Source: Saprolegnia diclina VS20 (lineage: Eukaryota > Oomycota > Saprolegniomycetes > Saprolegniales > Saprolegniaceae). From it: a DNA stretch of 42,119 nucleotides. The DNA lies in assembly GCF_000281045.1 (NCBI RefSeq), contig NW_008246085.1:206598-248716 (forward strand). Direction: 5' to 3'. Position 1 is the stretch's first letter, and every line of letters begins with the position of its first letter. This document shows, piece after piece, positions 23,012 to 34,100 of the stretch. The position numbers and the translations under genes were made by a program. The notes beneath the pieces are model-generated. The model had not been told where the DNA came from and ran no database searches. It saw only the letters and a list, made by a program, of their open reading frames with translations.

Positions 23012-24036
23012 TTACTCGGTGTTCAAGCCGAGCAAGATGCCACCGCCGTTGCTGTTGGGGAGGTACGACACGTTGCGCGACTTGGAGAGGGCCTCGGCGA
23101 TTTCCTTGGCGGCGTCGATACGCTGGACTTCAATGAAGCCTGAGCCGCTCTTGGCAACAGCCTCCGAGACCAACTTGGCGGCCTCGGATTCACCCTCGGC
23201 GCGGATGATGGCGGCCTGACGCTCCTGCTCGGCCTTCATGACAACAAACTTGGAGCGCTCGGCTTCCTGGAAGGCGACCTGCTTCTGCTCGACGGCCTCC
23301 GTGAACTCCTTGCCGTACGTCAAGTGCGTAATGGCCACATCGTCCAACTTGAGGTTGAACTGCGCCGCGCGGGCAGCGAGCTCCTCCGAAATCTGACCCG
23401 AGACCTTCTCACGCGACGTCAAGAGCTGGTCGGCGTTGAATTGCGCCTACACAAAGCAGTGGATGAGTGCCATGCAAATGCACTGAGAAAAAGTACGTAC
23501 GACAACGCCCTTGAGGACTTCGTTGCCGATCGAGGGCAAGATACGCTCGTTGTACTCCGTGCCGAGCTCCTTGTAGATCGTCGGGAGGTGGTCGACATCA
23601 GGGTGCGACATCACACGCAGGCGGATGTTGACTGTCTGCAAGTCCTTCGTACCCGTGCTGCACGGGATTTCGTGGGCCTTCGTGCGGACATCGATGATCG
23701 TGGGTTCCTACATAACGTAGCATGAGCATGATGGCACAAGCGCTTGCACGAGGCGCACCTCGACGAACGGAATGATGAAGTGCGAGCCCTCGCCCTTGCT
23801 GATGGGCAAAAGACCCTTGAAGCGGTTGAAGATCACAGCGCGCTCACCGCCATCGACTAGAACATTGCGCCAAGATGAGCATTTCGCCTCGGATTGACGC
23901 CGCAAGTACGGCCACGGCGGATCAACGTACCATCAATGATGCACTTGTCGGCGACGAAGGCAGCGCCAGCGACGGCGGCGCCGGCGAAGGCGAGTTGGTT
24001 GAGGGCTTTAAGAGCGACAGCGACAGCTTGGGCCAT
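23012..24036 (-). CDS. PHB1: Prohibitin 1
   Basis: Subunit of the ring-shaped prohibitin complex in the mitochondrial inner membrane, where it scaffolds proteases and lipids. Four exons: 23931-24036, 23759-23856, 23501-23707 and 23012-23446, with introns of 74, 51 and 54 bp; all junctions keep frame and give 281 residues, close to the usual 272-280. The N-terminus [10 protein letters not shown] has an alanine/glycine-rich hydrophobic stretch that acts as membrane anchor in the family. Then [36 protein letters not shown] (SPFH/PHB domain), [15 protein letters not shown], and the coiled-coil [10 protein letters not shown]. The end R-N-V-S-Y-L-P matches PHB1 and not PHB2. Complete and intact. 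Confidence 0.95.
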
Positions 24037-24614
24037 ATTCTTTCGAGAAGGGTTGAGCAATGCGAATGGCTTGCTGGCCAGTAGTGCGCTTCCTTATCCG
24101 GACATTCCGCTTGCATTTGATTTCAGTATGCTGTATCCGGACCGACGTCCATCGAAAGTTGACGCGCTTGGCAATTTAAGCTCTGCGCCTAAAATGCATT
24201 TATTTTTGAGCTTCTCTACCGCAGCGAATGATTTTCAAGTTCTTTATGCATGTATATTCCGGATTTTACCGCTCAGCTGGCATCCAAGCGCACGTTCAAT
24301 GAAACCTTGTGGACAAACCAAGCAACCAAATGGGAGCCTGCGCAAACGACGGACGGAGAGTCACCTTACCGAACAAGATGAATTCGCATCTCTCTCTCTT
24401 GCCCTGAAATTTCCTCAATGCCACAATGCCACGAGGTGGCCTAACGTTAGCCGAGTCAATTCTCAACTGCCCGAACCGTCGAGATGCGAGGAATGAAGGT
24501 CGACCCTAACCTCTTGGTTGTGATGTACTATAACTCGCCCACACGGGCGTGAACGGTGTGCGAAGAGTAGGAATGTCGTCTAGTGTATATAAATATTACC
24601 AAGTAGCGCTTAGA
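24037..24614. other. Spacer between prohibitin and first M96-like gene
   Basis: Holds the prohibitin promoter on the minus strand and the 3' end of the first M96-like gene. The element TATCCGGA occurs twice (24095-24102 and 24135-24142). No coding stretch stands out. Confidence 0.4.
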
Positions 24615-25807
24615 TTATGTAAGAGAGAGGATGTGGAACTGGGCCAGCGCTTGGTTCATGCCAACGTCCTCTTTCGCCGCATTGACCAAATACGAGGTGT
24701 AGGCTTGGACCGAGAGCTCCGTGTTGACATCGATGCAAGCTTGCGCGTAGCAACGCATCGCACTACGGGGCGTATGGCCGTCCAGGCTGGGCAGCCGTTC
24801 ACAGACCCACCACCCCGCAATGCTCTCGTGCGCCATGCGGCCGTTCACGTCGTCGTAAATCAACGTGCGATGTGTGAGAATCATGCGCTGATCGCTCTCG
24901 CGCACCAAGTTGACGACGTAATGCCGCCGCTTGTCCGTAAACACGGTCAGTGCCAGCGTGCCGTCAACACAGCGAACCTACAAGAGCATGGTGAAGCTCG
25001 ACCTTTACCCTTACGCAGGGTGTACCTGCTTGCCTTCGTGGGCGGTCAAGCAGTAGCGGTGCAGCGCCCGGGCGATATCTTCGTGATGTGCCGCAAAGGT
25101 CCCGTGCTTGAAGAGCTCGACGTACGAGACATGCTGGTCGGTCTCGTCGAGCACAAGGTTGTAGCTGCCATCGCGCGGCCCGGGGAGCTTCGCGAAAAGC
25201 TCGGGGGTGATCTTGCACGACTGGTACAGGGCGATACTTCGCAGCGTGTGCTCTTGCTGGTCCGGGTCCTTGCAGAGTGTGTGAAGGCTCCATGGGTCAC
25301 GGCGTGGGTCGAGGAACATCTATGTACGCACTGCATGAGCGCATGCAGAGACCTCAATGCATGGGATGCCCATACCATCGTATCGGACGTGGGCCCACAA
25401 ATGCTCTTGAAGATGACGGCTTTCTCCATTTGGCTCACGAGCTCGCGATAGAGCGCTTGTCCTGTTGCGTAGGCGTCGCGGAGCCGCGCCTTCTCCTCGA
25501 TGGCGCGCTGCCTCCACCGCGCGTTGGTCTCGGCATCGACGAGCCGCTTCTTTTGCACCGCACTGAGCTGGTATTCGAGCGCAATGGCCGTGCGATGGAG
25601 ATGGTTGAGCTCGTTCTGGAACTTTTCCTTGCTCAAGCGCTTCCGGAGCCGGTCTTTGCGCAAGCGCTCTTCGCGGTCGGGTGAGACTGCCTTGGACGGC
25701 TCTGCCATCGCCGGGCGAGCGTCGTGCGGCGGGCGCAGCTTCTCATAGTCGTGGGACATCAGCGCGAGATCTTCTGGCAGCGCAGCTTTGGCCACTGTGA
25801 TCACCAT
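24615..25807 (-). CDS. M96-like coiled-coil/START-like protein, copy A
   Basis: Three exons: 25376-25807, 25026-25319 and 24615-24977, introns 56 and 48 bp, giving 362 residues. The N-terminal half has a basic helix running into a coiled coil (R-E-E-R-L-R-K-D-R-L-R-K-R-L-S-K-E-K-F), like a bZIP but without the standard N-x-x-A-A-x-x-C/S-R signature, followed by a W-R-Q-R-A linker and a second helix (L-V-S-Q-M-E-K-A-V-I-F-K-S). The C-terminal half begins D-P-R-R-D-P-W-S-L-H-T-L and continues as an alpha/beta domain with L-V-L-D-E-T-D-Q-H. The layout of zipper, WR/helix and START-like half matches the oomycete M96 mating-specific family, whose function is unresolved; DNA binding is possible but unproven. 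It has the same two intron positions as copies B and C but is the most diverged and lies on the opposite strand. Confidence 0.7.
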
Positions 25808-27340
25808 GGCAGGAGGCTCAATGCGATCGTGTCACACAGCACAATCAGTCGGGCGGCGGCGCGAGGCGATGGCCAAATCACCAACGGCAAATGGCATCTG
25901 CTCACTCGACCATGCTCAGCTTCGAACTTCGGTACTCAGACGCTTCTACGTAACAGCATCATAAATTGTTATAACGGTTGTTATGGCAACGTCCAGCGTG
26001 TCATCGTGGCAAACACTGGAACGCAATGATGCACTGTTTCCAGAATGCACCCGCCTGTGTTGAAGTGCCAACAGAAGCCGTGCAAGAAAGGCTGTGCATC
26101 TCCAGCTTCCATCGATGGCAACAACGTGTCGTCAGTGGAGAATGCAACAATATCGCAGCAGTCTCGTCACCTCGCGCCTCGCGCTTGACGCTCAGAAATG
26201 CGTGCCTGAACTTCGTCCTCCTCGGTCGAATGCTTGACTCCAACGACAGAGGGAATCAAGAGCCCACCAAAGTGCCCACCTTGGCCGGCTACCGGTACAC
26301 GTCGTGTGTGGTCTATCGTCGCATGCTCGCGTCTAGCTTCGCTGCACGACGACGTCACGTCACAGGCTTGCGACTGCAACCTGATCCTGTATTATGTCGC
26401 TTGCCCACGAATGCAGGATATATTGGAAGGGGCTGCCTTGTGAGGTGGTAAGCGTTCATGGATCGTACAGAGCGAGTTCGGAGCGAGTTCGGACGCACGC
26501 GCGCGATGGCATTCCGTCCTCCATGACCTCGCTCGAGCACGGACGGTGCCCCACGTTTGTCGGCACCGACCACACAGCGCGAGCTCATCTTTCACGTGGC
26601 TTTTCGCTCAGGGGGAAAAAGGGCGCGAGGCCTGCATTACCGCTGCACCTCGGGTGAGGCGTGGCGGGTTGCTTAGCGGAGAGCGAAAACTAGAATGCTA
26701 GGCTCTGCCGACCAGTCGTTGGTTTCGCCGAGCCGCCTTCTCTTGAAAAGTCCGTTTCGACTCCTTGCAGGCGCGAAACACCCATAACGTTAGTATAGAA
26801 GGGGTCGGTGAGTGCAACAAGCGTCCTCCGTCGTCACCGATGGGTTGTTGCCGAACAATTGCCAGCATCATCACACCCATAACCAACTGCACCATTGATT
26901 GAATTCGAAGTTATGGGTGCGATCGAACGCGCGCCGTCGGAGAAAAGTGGCCTCCTCGCCGCAAGCCGCCGCAAGCTGCCGCGCAGCGGTCGTGGACGGC
27001 TTGTCGCCGCTTGCCAGCGACCTCTGCCAGCTACAGCCTCTGCCACGCAACCGCTTGGCGAACCGACAGTGCTTGGAATACCCAGTTTGCACGTGGTGTG
27101 TTCCGGTACAGTAATCGTTTGTGTCGGCTGCGTCTTTCGATGGCAGCGCAGCCTCGAGAGCTGTGATAGCCTGAAGAGGCATCGCGCTGCGGAATCCTGC
27201 ATCCAGAGAAGACCCAGCAGGTCGACGACGTGATCACTTGTGTCGCGGAGTCCGTCAAGATTAGACAGGGCGCCATTTATACGGACGTTTGAAATCCCGA
27301 TTACCGCCGGATACGCCGTTAGTTGACATTTTTCACATTC
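25808..27340. promoter_or_regulatory. Divergent 1.5-kb spacer between M96-like copies A and B
   Basis: The two genes start at opposite ends, so both promoters lie here. I found no credible gene; plus-strand frames such as that at 25978-26451 have random-looking composition. The right half carries three copies of one decamer (see the repeat entry). The long minus-strand frame at 26834-27853 mostly mirrors copy B and the spacer and is not supported. Confidence 0.45.
26778..26919. repeat. Three copies of CACCCATAAC, two direct and one inverted
   Basis: ACACCCATAAC occurs at 26778-26788 and again at 26873-26883. Its reverse complement GTTATGGGTG lies at 26910-26919, making a 10-bp perfect inverted repeat with the second copy and a 26-base loop. 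The cluster sits about 420-560 bp upstream of copy B. A decamer three times in 142 bases is unlikely by chance and could be a binding site; function is inference. Confidence 0.55.
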
Positions 27341-28601
27341 ATGGCCGAGCGACGACCGATGTTCAGCAGCATCTCGGAGGAAGAGGCCTCGATGCTCCGC
27401 GACATCATCAGCAGCCCGAGGTCGTCGTCCACGGACGGCTCGATGCGTCCTAGCACCAAGATGCCGGCCAAGGTCAAGCCGACGCGGAAGCGCAAGCGGC
27501 GCAAGTCGGCCGCGCAGCTCAACGAGACGCCGGTACAGCGCGAGCAGCGGCTCCTCAAGGACCGCCTGCGCAAGCAGCACAGCAAGGAGCGTTTTCAGAC
27601 CGAGATTGATGACCTCCAGCAAACCGTCGGCGTGCTCGAGCAGCAGCTCGTGCTGGCGCATCATCGGAAGCGCGCAATCGTGCACGATGCGGCGTGGAAG
27701 GTACGGGCACTCGACGAGAAGCAGCGCTTTGCCCACGCGATGCAGACGCGCAACACGCTCTTCAACGAAGTCGTCCACCTCATCGAGAAGGCCGTTCTGT
27801 ACAAAAACATGACGTGGCGACAGGCCGAGGGCGAGGTCCTCCTCCTTTTTCAAAGTCCCAGTTTACTCATACGCGCCGTGTAGATGATCATTGACCCGAA
27901 GCGAGATCCGTGGCAGATGCACACGCTCGCCTCGAACCCGGTCCAGCGCGCCCAGCATATTCGCGCGATCGCACAGTACCAGTCGCAGAAGCTGACGCCG
28001 ACCTTATTCAGCAAGTTTCCGCGGTCCGCTACCGAAGACATGATCAACCTCGTGCTCGACGAGCGAGGCCAAGACATTGCGTACATGGAGGTCCGCAAGT
28101 ACGCCGTCTTCCAGGCTGACTATCGCGCACTCGCCAACTCCATATTTAACGGCCTCGCGTCCACGTCTGGCGAGAATCGTTCGGTACGAACCTCTTCCAT
28201 CGTCGGTGGCGCTCATATATGGATGACGCTAGGTCGAGTTTTTTGGCGACGACCTCGTCATCTCGTCGTTTCCGTGGGGCGGCGTCGTGCGGCGGCTGTG
28301 TCTCCAGCGCGTTGTCGACGGCGACCGCGTCTTCCTCATGCATCGGAGCATCCTCTACGACGAGACGCTGCAACACAACGTGCCCGAGCACGTGGCCTCG
28401 TGGTGGGTCTTTGAGCGCATGCCCGACACGCCGTCTGGGCTGCCCATGTGCACGCTGCGCAACTACGACCAGTGCTCCGTCGCGACGACGCCGGCCAATT
28501 CGAGCAAAGACTACGGGCTCTTCATGCGACGGACGGTCGAGAACGAGGAATGGACGAACCGGTACCTTGCCGCCCGCTTCCACTGCTTAATGATCAAATA
28601 G
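27341..28601 (+). CDS. M96-like coiled-coil/START-like protein, copy B
   Basis: Exons 27341-27835, 27884-28183 and 28233-28601 (introns 48 and 49 bp, both phase 0) encode 387 residues. It starts M-A-E-R-R-P-M-F-S-S-I-S-E-E-E-A-S with L-R-D-I-I-S-S-P, shared with copy C. A lysine/arginine stretch (R-K-R-K-R-R-K-S) leads into R-L-L-K-D-R-L-R-K-Q-H-S-K-E-R-F and a coiled coil, then W-K-V-R-A-L-D and a helix V-V-H-L-I-E-K-A-V-L-Y-K-N. The C-terminal domain has I-D-P-K-R-D-P-W-Q-M-H-T-L, L-V-L-D-E-R-G-Q-D, F-P-W-G-G and F-L-M-H-R-S-I-L-Y-D-E-T-L. The basic cluster could be a nuclear signal. Copies B and C are tandem on the same strand and clearly arose by duplication. Function unknown; same family caveats as copy A. 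Confidence 0.75.
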
Positions 28602-29782
28602 TACCAGCATACAATGTACTTCCTTGTGGTAGGTTCCTGGCCTGGGCGCTGTACCGCATCTCGTCCATGGAGTGGCCGTCCGCACCACGCCCGTGTGTTG
28701 TCGACTGAGACGCTAAGAAGAAGACTAAGAAATCATTATTCTGGTCGCCTGGTCTCGTACGAAGGTCTAAGATGACAAAGAAACAGCATTCTCGTCGCAA
28801 AACTGAAGAGAACGCGTCGTGTAATACGCCAGCCTCTTGCTTCGTTCGGTGATGCGTTGTGTCCTACTGTGCGCGACGACGCAGCGGACGCATGTAGCGA
28901 TGACAGGTCGAACGTATACGTTGATCACGGTTGCGTTGGAGCTCTATGTTGTGGACCGATGACGTGGCCAACGGAGATTATTCCTCGCGGCATCACGCGC
29001 CGTGGGCGAGTGATAGCCTAGCCCAGCGGCAAGGCAAGTTGAAGGATCCAACATGAGTCATTTCGACAAACACCATGCGACGGACGATCGTGATCCATGC
29101 TTCCTCAAGTTGCAGGATCCAGAGCAGGGGGATATCATGCAGGTACCATCGTCTTCATGACGCTAGCAAGAACTCATATAAACGTCGTGCAATGGATCCC
29201 TCGCTAACCTCAAGGAAGAAGCACCGCGGATTATTTCTCTGTGCTATTGAGACTGTCGCCAGCCCGCGCGACTTCATTCGGTCGGACAGGAAGGAATAGG
29301 ATGCAGCGCGTATGTGATCCGCAAGACAAGCTGTCTCGGTCGCTGTAAAACCTGGTCATACCAGGGGCCAATTGCTGACGACTTCGGAAGGAACCTCCGG
29401 CTTCGGAACGCCCACAGTGGCTTGCGACGGTCCCGCCAGGGTATACCAAACACGTTCTGGCCACCGTGGCACGGCACAGGCTGTTGCAGCCGACGAGATG
29501 CAACGCGATCACACTGGCATGTCTCGTCGATACGCGGTACCGCGGTACCGGTACACAAGCCAGCACTCCGGCTATTCTAGCTGGCGATCCATGATGTCCC
29601 AGGCCTCGTACTGTATACGTGTAGTACACAGAGGGCAGGTACTGCAAGCAGATGCAATTCGGTCACCTTGACCAGGTGCACCCAAATCAGACTGCCCTAC
29701 CGCCAGCCCTGTAACGCGACTAAACATCCGGATGCCACATATTTAGATGCGACAGCAGCTATTTTCGATATTGCCCTCTCCC
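28602..29782. other. 1.2-kb spacer between M96-like copies B and C
   Basis: No supported gene. A short frame from ATG 29053 reads M-S-H-F-D-K-H-H-A-T-D-D-R-D-P and goes on with sensible composition for about 30 codons to 29142, then meets a stop; no partner exon is evident. A 16-bp perfect palindrome (CGGTACCG twice) lies at 29535-29550. The promoter of copy C must be in the right end. Confidence 0.4.
29535..29550. repeat. 16-bp perfect palindrome in the B-C spacer
   Basis: CGGTACCGCGGTACCG is its own reverse complement and consists of two tandem copies of the palindrome CGGTACCG. It is followed at once by GTACAC. The site is about 230 bp upstream of the copy C start. Its role is unknown. 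Confidence 0.5.
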
Positions 29783-31084
29783 ATGGCCGAGCAGCTCGGC
29801 GACATCTCGGCCGCCGACGCGGCAATGCTCTACGATATCATCTCGAGCCCGACGCGCGGGCCCAAGGTCCATGACGAGCGGCAGCGCTTCGCAGACGCAA
29901 CCGGAGCCGGGCTCATGATGAGCCTCCTCTCGCCCATGACCAAGACCGCGCCAACGTCAGCGTGCTGCAAACGGCGCCGCAAAAAGTCGCTCGCGCAGCT
30001 CAACGAGACGCCATCGCAGCGCGAAGAGCGACTCCTCAAGGACCGCATTCGCAAGCAGCAGAGCAAGGAAAAGTTCCAGTCCGAGATTGACGAGCTCAAG
30101 CAGAACGCGACGACGTTGCTCGAGACGCTCTCGGCTGCGCAAGCCGAGCGCAAGCGCAAGTCGAGCACCATGTCCGAGTGCAAGTCGAACGCACTTGTCG
30201 AGCGGGGCCGGGTGCAGGAGGCCATTGCGACGCGCACGTCGCTCTTCAACCAAGTCGTCGAGCAGGTCGAGAAGGCCGTGCTCTTCAAGAGCCTCTCGTG
30301 GCGTCGCTACGAAGGCGACGTACGTCGACCTCCTCTTTCCATCGCCTTGGTCTTATTTCGACCTTGCATGAGTAGATGATCATCGATCCGAAGCGGGATC
30401 CATGGCAGCTGCACACGCTCTCAAACATGCACCGCGACCAACACGTGCTCGCGCTCGCTGAATTCCAGCGGGAAAAAGTGACGCCGGACCTCTTTAGCCG
30501 CTTTGCGTCGTCGTCCTCCGTCGGCATGTTCAACTTTGTGCTCGATGACACCAACCAACACATTGCGTTCCTCGAGCAGCGCAAGTACGGCGTCATCGAG
30601 GGCCATTACGCGGACATTGCACGGACCATCTACGACGCCTTCTCGACGACGACGGGCGAAGGCCGCGAGGTACTTCCTGTTGTGCGTCCATCTCTCTCGA
30701 GTCCCGCGCTCACTTGCGATGTAGGCCCATTTTTACGGCAAGGACGTGGTGCTTGCGACCTTTCCGTGGGGCGGCATCCGGCGGCGCATCTGCATGCAGC
30801 TCGTCAACGACGGCGACCGCGTCTTCCTCATGCACCGCAGCATCCTCTACGACGAGACGCTGCAGCACAAGATCGCCGAACACGTGGCAACGTGGTGGTG
30901 CTTTGAGCCGATGCCGAATGCGCCGGGAACGTGCCGGCTACGCGGCTACTCGCAAGTGGCACTCGACACGCCGCCGAGCAGCGCGAGCCACGACTATGCG
31001 GTCTTTATGAAGCGATCGACCGAGAACGAAGTGCGCGTCAACCACCTCCTCTCGTCGCGCTTCAAATGCTTGGACCTGAATTAG
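29783..31084 (+). CDS. M96-like coiled-coil/START-like protein, copy C
   Basis: Exons 29783-30319, 30376-30669 and 30725-31084 (introns 56 and 55 bp, phase 0) encode 396 residues. The N-terminus M-A-E-Q-L-G-D-I-S-A-A-D with L-Y-D-I-I-S-S-P parallels copy B. The zipper region reads R-L-L-K-D-R-I-R-K-Q-Q-S-K-E-K-F followed by heptad leucines, then V-E-Q-V-E-K-A-V-L-F-K-S. The C-terminal half has I-D-P-K-R-D-P-W-Q-L-H-T-L, F-V-L-D-D-T-N-Q-H, F-P-W-G-G-I-R-R-R-I, F-L-M-H-R-S-I-L-Y-D-E-T-L and W-W-C-F-E-P-M-P. An upstream in-frame ATG at 29747 would add 12 residues but copy B supports 29783. Similarity to B is higher than to A. Intact. Confidence 0.75.
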
Positions 31085-31169
31085 TACATTATCTGTGTGA
31101 TCTTAGTCGCCTCTCTGGGATCGAAGTGTGGCATCTCGGTGATCGTAGTGTAGTAGACAACGCGGCGTC

Positions 31170-34100
31170 TTAGTTCATGACGTCGATGAACTCGTTGAGC
31201 GCCAAGGGCGTCGGGCTACGGGGGCTGGTGACGTGCAGCGTCGGTGTGAGCCACGGCGCGGCCCCGAGACCCTGCAAGTACGTCGCGGTGGTTGTCGCAA
31301 GCACTTGAAACTTGCGCTTCTCGCGCGTACCGAGGAGCATCTGCGACAGCAGGAGCGCATCGGCCGGTGCCACGGACGGAAAGACGCGCGTCACCACGAG
31401 TGCGTGGTGCAGCGCCGCGCCAAATGCCTCTACGCACCAGCATATACGTATCCATCTATCCTTAAGATAACGAAAATGTACCTCGGATGGCGATGCGGGT
31501 GTTCGCGGCCTGCAGCGCTTGGTACAGGAGGTTGAGGAGACCGCGCTTCTTGGATGAGATCGGCGTCGCGGCGAGGAGCCGGAGCATCGTGTCGACGAGG
31601 ACGGACGCAATCATCTTGAAGGCGTCGACGTCGACAGCGTCGGTGCTGAGCGCGTCGATGAAGAAGCTGCAGAGCGCGTCCGTCACATCTGGAAGCTGGT
31701 GTTCGATCGAGAAGAGGACGCACGCTAGCTTGAGGACCTCGAGAAAGAGGGGCGGTCGACCCACCAAGTCGGGCAGCGTCGCGAGCGCGTCACGTAGCAT
31801 TTGAAAGTACAGCGTAGTCTCGGCGCCCAAGTCGTCTTTGGCGACCTTGAAGCGCTCGAGCATATGACGTTGCATCGCCTCGAGCGGCGCGCTGAGGTCG
31901 TACTGGAGCTTCTCCGAAAGCGACTGAAAGATGTTCTACATAGCGCTTGAGGACGACAACGTCATGGAACCAAGGCGTCGTACGTCGAACACGGAGGCCA
32001 AATGCGGCGTGAGGCTCGGCGGGCACGACTGCGCGAACGTGCCGATGCATTTGAGCACATAGGGCGCCGCGTACGCGCGATGCCATCGGACGCACGTCTC
32101 GAGAATGTCGAGGACAACGTCGTTGCGGCTCGACGCCGGGAGGATCGATGTAAACACTTGGATGGCGAGCTCCCGGACGCGCCCGCTGTGCGCAAAGAGG
32201 TCGATCGTAATGTGCCGGATGAGCGGCCAGTGCTCGACAACGAAGGCGTCGCGCATGCTGGCTTGGCGGATGCCGTGGAGGCCGCGCGACAAGAGGTAGA
32301 GCACGGCCTCGACTTCGAGAGCATTCGACTCTCTTGTCATTTGACGAAGGGCACTGAGGATGCGCGGAAACGCGCAGTTGATGACCGCCATGTAGTCTAA
32401 TCCAACGTCGCCGACTTTCGACGTATGGACAGAGACGTACCAGTCTCGGAAAAGCCCATGCCAAGGCGCAGGAGCGCCTCCAAGAAGTCTCCGTACGCGG
32501 GCGCGGCGGCAAAGAGCGTGGCGAGGACGTCTGGACGGTCGATGGCGCTCAAGAGCAGCTGGATGCACGCGGCTTTTGTCGCCGGCGTGGCCTTGGATTT
32601 CCTACATAGCATCTCCTGTATTCAGCAAGATGGCACGCAGACGACTACGTGAGTGCGTTGTTGAGTTTGAGAAGCGCCTTGGCGGCCGGCGCGCACACGA
32701 CCGGCGACGCAAGGCCCTTGGCGAGCACGCTCGTGACCAGTTGGTAGTACGTATCGTCAAACTGCATCGAAACGACGAGCGAGCTGATGAGCCTACGTCA
32801 CATGTGCCGCGACGATCAAAACACAAATGGCTGTACCGGCACATGCCTTGCATGAGCAGCGGGTGGTCTGGGAACGAAGGAAACACCGCGAGCGCCGACT
32901 CCCAGAGCGTTTGCACGGCGTTGAACAAGCCGTCGCTCTCGGTGTCCACGTCGTCAAAATCAAAGAGCTCCACCATGTAGTCGAGCACGAAGAGGAGCGC
33001 GTCGACTTGCGGAAGGTCGTTGGAGGTCGTCATGAGGCCGACCACGGTCTCCAAGCACACGTAGCTGCCGAGCCGGCCGTCCACATCCGGCCAATTGGCA
33101 AAGATGTTGAGGAGGGTGTCGCCAATGTATCTACGCGCCCAGAGACATTGGGCTCGAGCTCCACGGACGAGACGCGCACCGGCGGAGGTCCCGTGTCGCG
33201 TCGATGGCCGGGTGGTCGGACGTGAGGCTCTTGGTCGTGAAAAACCACGGCGGGTACTGGCACTTGAGAATAAGAAGCACGACGACCTCTTGCACAACGG
33301 GAAGCGCCGTCGGTACAAAGTCACTCCACGACGAGAGCGACGGAATGTCGTTCCAGCGCTTCTTCATCTCAAACACAAAGAACCAAAACTCGAGCGTCTC
33401 TTCCGTCACGGTCGCGTCCGGAAAGGACGTGCAGAGGACCAGGTACGCGAGGTACGCCTACGCCCATGAGAGCGCCCGTCAAGTACCTCGACAGTGTCTA
33501 CCTCGACAACATCGGGGGCGCACGCCTCGGCCTGCCGAATCGCCGCGCACCAGCCGCCGGCAAACACGCAGTGCGAATGCGCAAAGGCAATGACTGACGC
33601 GACTTTGGCCAATCCGCGCGCGACGGTGATGGCAGCCTCGAGCGACGGGTCGTCCATGAACGCGTCTTCGGACGCCTCTTTGGCCGAGAGCGCGTGGATC
33701 GCGTTGAGCAAGACGGGTTTGGTCGAGAGAATGCGCTTGGCGACGCGGACGACGAGCGTCGCTTCTCGCTCGTAGCGCTGTGCAGGACTAGTCATTCCAT
33801 GTTTATACACCGCAGCGCACAAGATGATGTCGAGGGTCCTGTACATGTTGCCGAGCGCTGGCGACGAGTTGGTGTGGGAGAGCGTGTCGGCAATGATCTC
33901 GGCGGCTAGCTGGGCGTACTGTGAGCATCGGAGTGGGAGGAGGAGACGTAAGTACCTGGGAGACGTCTTGTTTGGGCGTGATCATGAGATCGATGAGCAG
34001 GTCAAAGAGCTGCCTACAGGAAGGGTAGTCGTAGCGCCACATTGCGGCACGCACCCTTCGCTCAAGTCGACCGAGCAGAGCCCAAACTCAATCTCAACCA

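Noticed and set aside
25978-26451. 157-codon plus-strand frame in the A-B spacer
   Set aside because: Random-looking composition, high Cys/Arg, no motif, and weak codon bias compared with neighbours.
26834-27853. 339-codon minus-strand frame crossing the start of M96-like copy B
   Set aside because: Its composition is shadow-like and it overlaps the conserved exon of copy B; no motif is seen.
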